In this document: piece by piece, positions 59,917-64,000 of the stretch
Layout: each line of letters opens with the position of its first letter
How positions within the stretch are numbered: position 1 is the first letter of the stretch
Source: Paramecium sonneborni
Taxonomy: Eukaryota > Ciliophora > Oligohymenophorea > Peniculida > Parameciidae
DNA: 64,000 bases
NCBI GenBank assembly: GCA_905182985.1
Contig: CAJJDN010000138.1
Location: forward strand, 221,603 to 285,602
Direction: 5' to 3'
Program-made: the position numbers and the translations under genes
The notes under the pieces: generated by a model
The model's database searches: none
Told to the model about the DNA's origin: nothing
What the model saw: the letters and a program-made list of their open reading frames with translations, nothing else

Positions 59917-62522
59917 TCATTATTTAATATTTCTAATTTCTTCTATAATAAATTTCTCCCATCCTATCTTAGGTACTTTTAAACTGACAGCCTTCTCATA
60001 AGCATCTTAAAGTAATAAATTTTTGCCAGGATGATTATGAGGTAAGTTTAACTTTATTTAAACTGCTAACTAATAAAATGCTTTTTTTTGATCCTAAATA
60101 ATATTTATTAATGATACTTCATTCTAAATGATTGTTGGACTACTTCCCTCTTTACGAATTACCATTCCATCGAAATCTCGTTAATATTATATATCAGACA
60201 CTATACTATTCGTTACTCTATTTGTTTTAGTTTCAGGATTTCTAACATCCCATTCAGAGTTTATTTAAGATAGAACTTCATTATCAACATTCTATTCCAA
60301 GTATTAAGCTCTCAAATACTTCATATTTTCTAAGTCTTCTTTTTATATTTTCTTAAATAACTCTTATTCTAATTTGGCTTATTCTAAATTACTAATTTAT
60401 ATTATTTATTTTACGCTTTCTCTATCTCAACTTATTTATTTAATCTACTTAATTCATTTTACAAAAAACTTTCATCCTCCAATTAATTATTTTGACTTTC
60501 TTCAACAAATTACAATTTTAATTATTTCTCTTAAGAAACTGCAAGGACTCTTTATAATGTTAGAATCATAATAAATCGTTTTTGATCAAAATTTTATTAA
60601 TATATTTAGTATTATTGTGCTAACAATTCATTATACTATTTGAGTTTCTTATAATTATAAGAACATTAAATTATTTTAGTAATGCAATTAATTATCTAAT
60701 CGCTATTAATTATTTCATCTCCTAATTATTTAGATTAAATAATAATGTTCTATTTTAGTTATTCCAATTTCTGATTCAAGTTTAGAATTAGAGTATGAGC
60801 ATTTTAAGTCTTGGCTTATTATTTAGATTTAGCCAAACATCTAATGGAATGTGAATCAACATCCTCAAAAGGAATAAGATCTTCACAAATTACACATAAT
60901 ACTTATAGCTCATCTTATTTATTTCTGTTATTCTTTGAAATTGTTTAGTTAGAGCGTTAGACTTACTTATCTGTTCTATTTGGTTATTTTTACCACTCAG
61001 GTAAGATAGCTTTAGGTTATGTTCTCTAAAATTTAATTGCTTTCTCTGCTTATAAGAATAATTCTTTTTAATCCAATCTTTCCTTTTATTAAGCTATTAA
61101 TATTGGGGATTAAGGTTATTTAAAGGGGGATTAAACTGTATGTGTATATATCTGAGGTTAAGGAATGATAATCTATTATTAAGAAGTGCGATTACTTTGC
61201 AATTCAAATTATTAATCTTAGAAAGTATTGTTTTTTTATGGGGATTGAATTTTTCTTGAGTATTATTGCAATTACGCATCTAATTAATATTCATTATTAT
61301 CTTAAGCTCTATTGATGATGGCTCTTTATAATATCTTTTAATTTCCAATTGGTTATACCATTTAAGAGTAATAAACATCTTAATTTTTGTTATTGCCCAA
61401 TATTTCTGGTTTATTATTTACGAAACTTGAATGTCTTAATGGTAAAATTGGGACAGATGGAGATGGTTAAGTTGATGATTAATTCTAAGAATTTTCAATA
61501 TTGACAATTTCAGTAATTTTAATTGTTTCAAATTGATCAGGACTATTAACCCTTAATTTTTCTGTTCTAGAAAAGTTGTTTGAATTTAGATTGACATCTG
61601 TGAATGGTGGTGGTGATTATTATTATTACTATTATTCTATTTATTTTTAATACGTAAGAGATATAAATCTACTTTTTGGAGGGGTATTTTGTTATATAGG
61701 ATTAGTTTGATGAGTTTTGATATGTGAAGAATAATTAGGAGGATTGTATTAAGTTTGTTCTTTAGTTTACACAGGTAATTAATTTTATTATGTTAATAGG
61801 GATAACGGCTGATAATTTTAATCAAATGGTTTGTATTAAGAATCTATATTAAAATTTTTATTTTCATAAGTTTATATGTTTGAATAATTGTTATTATTAT
61901 TGTTATTGTTATTGAGATTTGTTATAAAATTAGAGCTATCTTGTATTGGTTTATTAACTTACTAAAATTGAAAAGGAGTGATAAATTTATTGTTGCCATA
62001 AAGATCTTTAACTTAATCTTATAATTCAGCTCTTAATTCCTCATCACAAAGTGTTTAGGCATTCTTAGTATTTTAATGAAGTTAAGTTGGTTCATCAAGC
62101 TTTCTATAAATAGAATCCATTTACTATATTGGTTTTTAGAATATCTCTTAATTAAATACACCAAAAAATGAAGAATTAATTAAACTATCATCATCTGAGT
62201 ATTTGATGATTTCTTAATTATATTTTTTTTAATCAACTACCTGCGTAATAGATAATGTATTATTTTAATATTAACTTTCTGTTGTTCCTCTATTAGCAGG
62301 GGATTATTCAATGTGAAAATTCCTATTATCAAATGGTTAAAATATGCTATCATTCAGCCTTGATGAAATGTCTGTTTCTGATGAAAATATTTTTTCAAAT
62401 TCACAAGGTAATTCTTGCCCAATTGTTGGTTGAGGTATTTTGGGTATATATTCTGTTCTACGATAGGACATAGACATAGAATGATCTATCGGCTGAAAAA
62501 CTGGGTTAACAAATTATTTCAT
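59917..62522 (-). CDS. Gln-rich protein with zinc knuckle and coiled-coil C-terminus
   Basis: 860 residues if started at ATG 62522, with one intron (60392-60414). Residues 1-500 are Gln/Asn/Pro-rich and disordered, including an Asn run coded by 61880-61910. Near residue 565 is a zinc-finger-like VLCVICEDLIPFEDVDSHSI followed by RC (CxxC...H...C). The rest is coiled coil (KANLEQAKLEQELFKKIQKE) ending in a compact segment, FYQLAVQIKLNLPHNHPGKN. The frame is continuous from 62522 to the intron. Its ATG overlaps the stop of the 62519-63034 frame; a 41-nt intron could fuse the two (see that entry). Confidence 0.75.
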
Positions 62523-63034
62523 TTATATTAATATTTAAAACTATCCAAAGCAATCATAGCAAGTTCCTTAACTTCTTTAGGGGACTTTAAGATCTGCAGA
62601 ATAATTTTTAAAATTCCATCTTTAATTGCCAATCTAAATGCTGGTTCATATGTTTTAATATTAATATCCATTACAAATTATAGAATGACCACTCGAAGTT
62701 AAATATTTTGAGTTTTGCTAATCACATGAAGAATCGTCAATGTATGTTTTAAAAACATCATTTAAATTGTGGCATTCCAAAAAGGTAGAGATTATCTCAG
62801 AATCTCAATCATTAATTCATCTGAATCTACCTAAGTCAAGTTTTTCATTATAAATAAAATAAATTCTTCATTATACACAATTCCTCTAAATTCCTATTCT
62901 ATATTCTCAATAAGCAAAAGCAATTCTAACATATGAAATCGACATCTCTCTTTTGATTTAATATTTTAGACAATTGATCTTTTAATTGAAATTAGATGTT
63001 TGAGAATTGGGACTTGAGATTAATTTTAATTCAT
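62519..63034 (-). CDS. armadillo-like helical protein, or first exon of the 59917-62522 gene
   Basis: 171 codons, starting MNQNQSQVPILKHLISIKRS. Short paired helices resemble ARM/HEAT repeats (HMLELLLLIENIEQEF, LMIEILRQSLPFWN, LKIILQILKSPKEVKELAMI). Its TGA overlaps the ATG of the next frame by four bases, unusual for separate eukaryotic transcripts. A candidate intron (41 nt, GTTTTA...ACCCAG, about 62502-62542) would splice LAMIALD to IFQPIDHSMSMSY in frame. That gives one protein of 1,017 residues, which I consider about as likely as two genes. Confidence 0.65.
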
Positions 63035-63138
63035 TTTATTAAGAATGTAAATATAAACAACTTTATTTTGAAACTTATGTCCAATTCTATATATTTATTT
63101 CTAAACTTGATTAGATTCAAATTATTTATAATTTATTA

Positions 63139-63707
63139 ATGGGTTCTTGCTGCTCATCAAATAAAGTTGTAAAAGAAACTTATGATTATTCAGATGGTGG
63201 AGTATATTCTGGAGATTTATAAAATGGCTTACCAGTACTAAATGTCTTAACAATATTGATAGCAAGGCAAGGGTTAAATTAGTTGGGAATCAGGGTGTTT
63301 TTTTGAAGGACTTTTAGATCAGGGTAGAAAAAATGGAAAAGGATTGTTTAGATGGACTGACGGTTCTTATTATGACGGAGACTTTATAGATGAAAAGTTT
63401 AATGGTTATGGTGAATATTATTGGGCAGATGGCAAAGTCTACAAAGGTAATTGGGTTGATGGAGATCTAAATGGTGAAGGGACATTACAATACAAAGATG
63501 GAAGAATATATAAAGGTATATTGATAATTCATTTTAATAGGCAATTTTACAAATGATAAACGGGATGGATAAGGGGAGATGATATGGCCCAGTGGAAGTA
63601 AATATATAGGAACATGGAAAAAAGGTAGATAACATGGTAAAGGAGTATTAATTGATACAAATGGAAAGAAAACAGAAGGCACTTGGAATAAAGGTAAAAA
63701 ATTATGA
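63139..63707 (+). CDS. MORN-repeat protein with N-terminal dual-acylation motif
   Basis: 171 residues with introns 63235-63262 and 63516-63540. It begins MGSCCSSNK: Gly2 for N-myristoylation followed by two Cys for palmitoylation, which would anchor it to a membrane. The remainder is about six MORN repeats (YSGDLQNGLPQGKGQISWES, YDGDFIDEKFNGYGEYYWAD, YKGNWVDGDLNGEGTLQYKD, YIGTWKKGRQHGKGVLIDTN). MORN arrays bind membranes or form scaffolds at cilia and cortex. No kinase or PIP5K domain follows. It is a different gene family member from MORN3 and MORN5 above. Confidence 0.88.
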
Positions 63708-64000
63708 TCATCATCATTATCAGATTTTATATGTCATAAATTTAACTTTTTATTTTATCTCAAATTATTTTAATATTAATGATTATATTTAGGTAATAAT
63801 TAAATTATTTTTTAAGTGAAAGCTATTTTGTCAAATATCTATTCATTCATATTTATAAATTATCATAAATTACCAATATAAATTACATTCTTTATTAAAA
63901 ATTATATTTTGCGCTAAATTATTAAATTAATCATGTTTTAATAGGAAGATGTATAACATTATTATTAATTTAGAATCGTGTCAAGTCTAAAAGAGAAAAC
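63708..64000. other. intergenic, window end
   Basis: A+T-rich, no feature seen. Confidence 0.4.

Overview
This window is ciliate macronuclear DNA, most probably from Paramecium or a close relative. It is extremely A+T-rich. Its genes read only if TAA and TAG encode glutamine and TGA is the sole stop: more than 30 recognisable or complete proteins emerge that way, all ending in TGA. They are interrupted by tiny introns, nearly all 19-37 nt. These begin GTA (less often GTT or GTG) and end in TAG, AAG, CAG or GAG. Genes lie on both strands, often less than 100 nt apart. The standard-code reading gives only fragments.

Layout. 1-871: 5' part of a secreted protein with EEPPAEETK repeats. 1.2-1.8 kb: a broken reading frame. 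1.9-3.7 kb: ACSF2-type acyl-CoA synthetase (-). 3.7-5.0: coiled coil (-). 5.4-6.3: choline/ethanolamine kinase (+). 6.6-8.9: SPAG1-like TPR protein (+). 9.1-10.0: kinase (-). 10.2-11.5: multi-TM RING-H2 protein (-). 12.1-13.6: catalytically dead branching-enzyme-like protein (-). 14.5-15.5: cold-shock-like domain protein (-). 15.7-16.3: MORN5 (+). 16.4-17.9: unknown (+). 18.3-22.3: kinase with a coiled-coil tail of about 1,000 residues (-). 23.6-24.6: second TM/RING-H2 protein (+). 24.6-25.3: two tandem small basic paralogues (+). 26.1-27.5: probable axonemal protein (+). 27.7-29.4: MAPK15/ERK7 (-). 30.5-31.7: MAPKKK (-). 32.7-33.5: Cys-rich secreted protein (+). 34.3-34.7: LITAF-domain protein (+). 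36.2-37.4: MORN3 (-). 37.8-38.7: CCT-motif protein (+). 39.5-40.2: SANT/Myb protein (+). 40.3-41.5: divergent tubulin (-). 43.4-45.8: two coiled-coil genes (+). 47.9-50.0: secreted three-repeat protein with a beta/gamma-crystallin-like end (+). 50.0-51.8: Q/N/S-rich protein (+). 52.3-53.0: dual-specificity phosphatase (-). 54.8-57.9: three low-complexity proteins. 58.4-59.7: SANT protein of the ELM2-SANT type (+). 59.9-63.0: large Q-rich zinc-finger/coiled-coil protein (-). 63.1-63.7: acylated MORN protein (+).

Several genes point to cilia (SPAG1, MORN3, MORN5, MAPK15, divergent tubulin, the 26-kb protein). Others point to signalling (four kinases, one phosphatase) and to chromatin or transcription (CCT, two SANT proteins). 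There is no operon logic.

Three single-N positions (35981, 42450, 54472) each separate two near-identical 1.06-1.20 kb direct copies. They look like uncollapsed contig overlaps, and they leave truncated duplicate gene ends. Several frame breaks sit at A/T homopolymers, which also points to sequence error. The most interesting biology is the branching-enzyme pseudoenzyme, the divergent tubulin, the crystallin-tailed secreted protein and two unusually long, mutually similar introns in the SANT gene.
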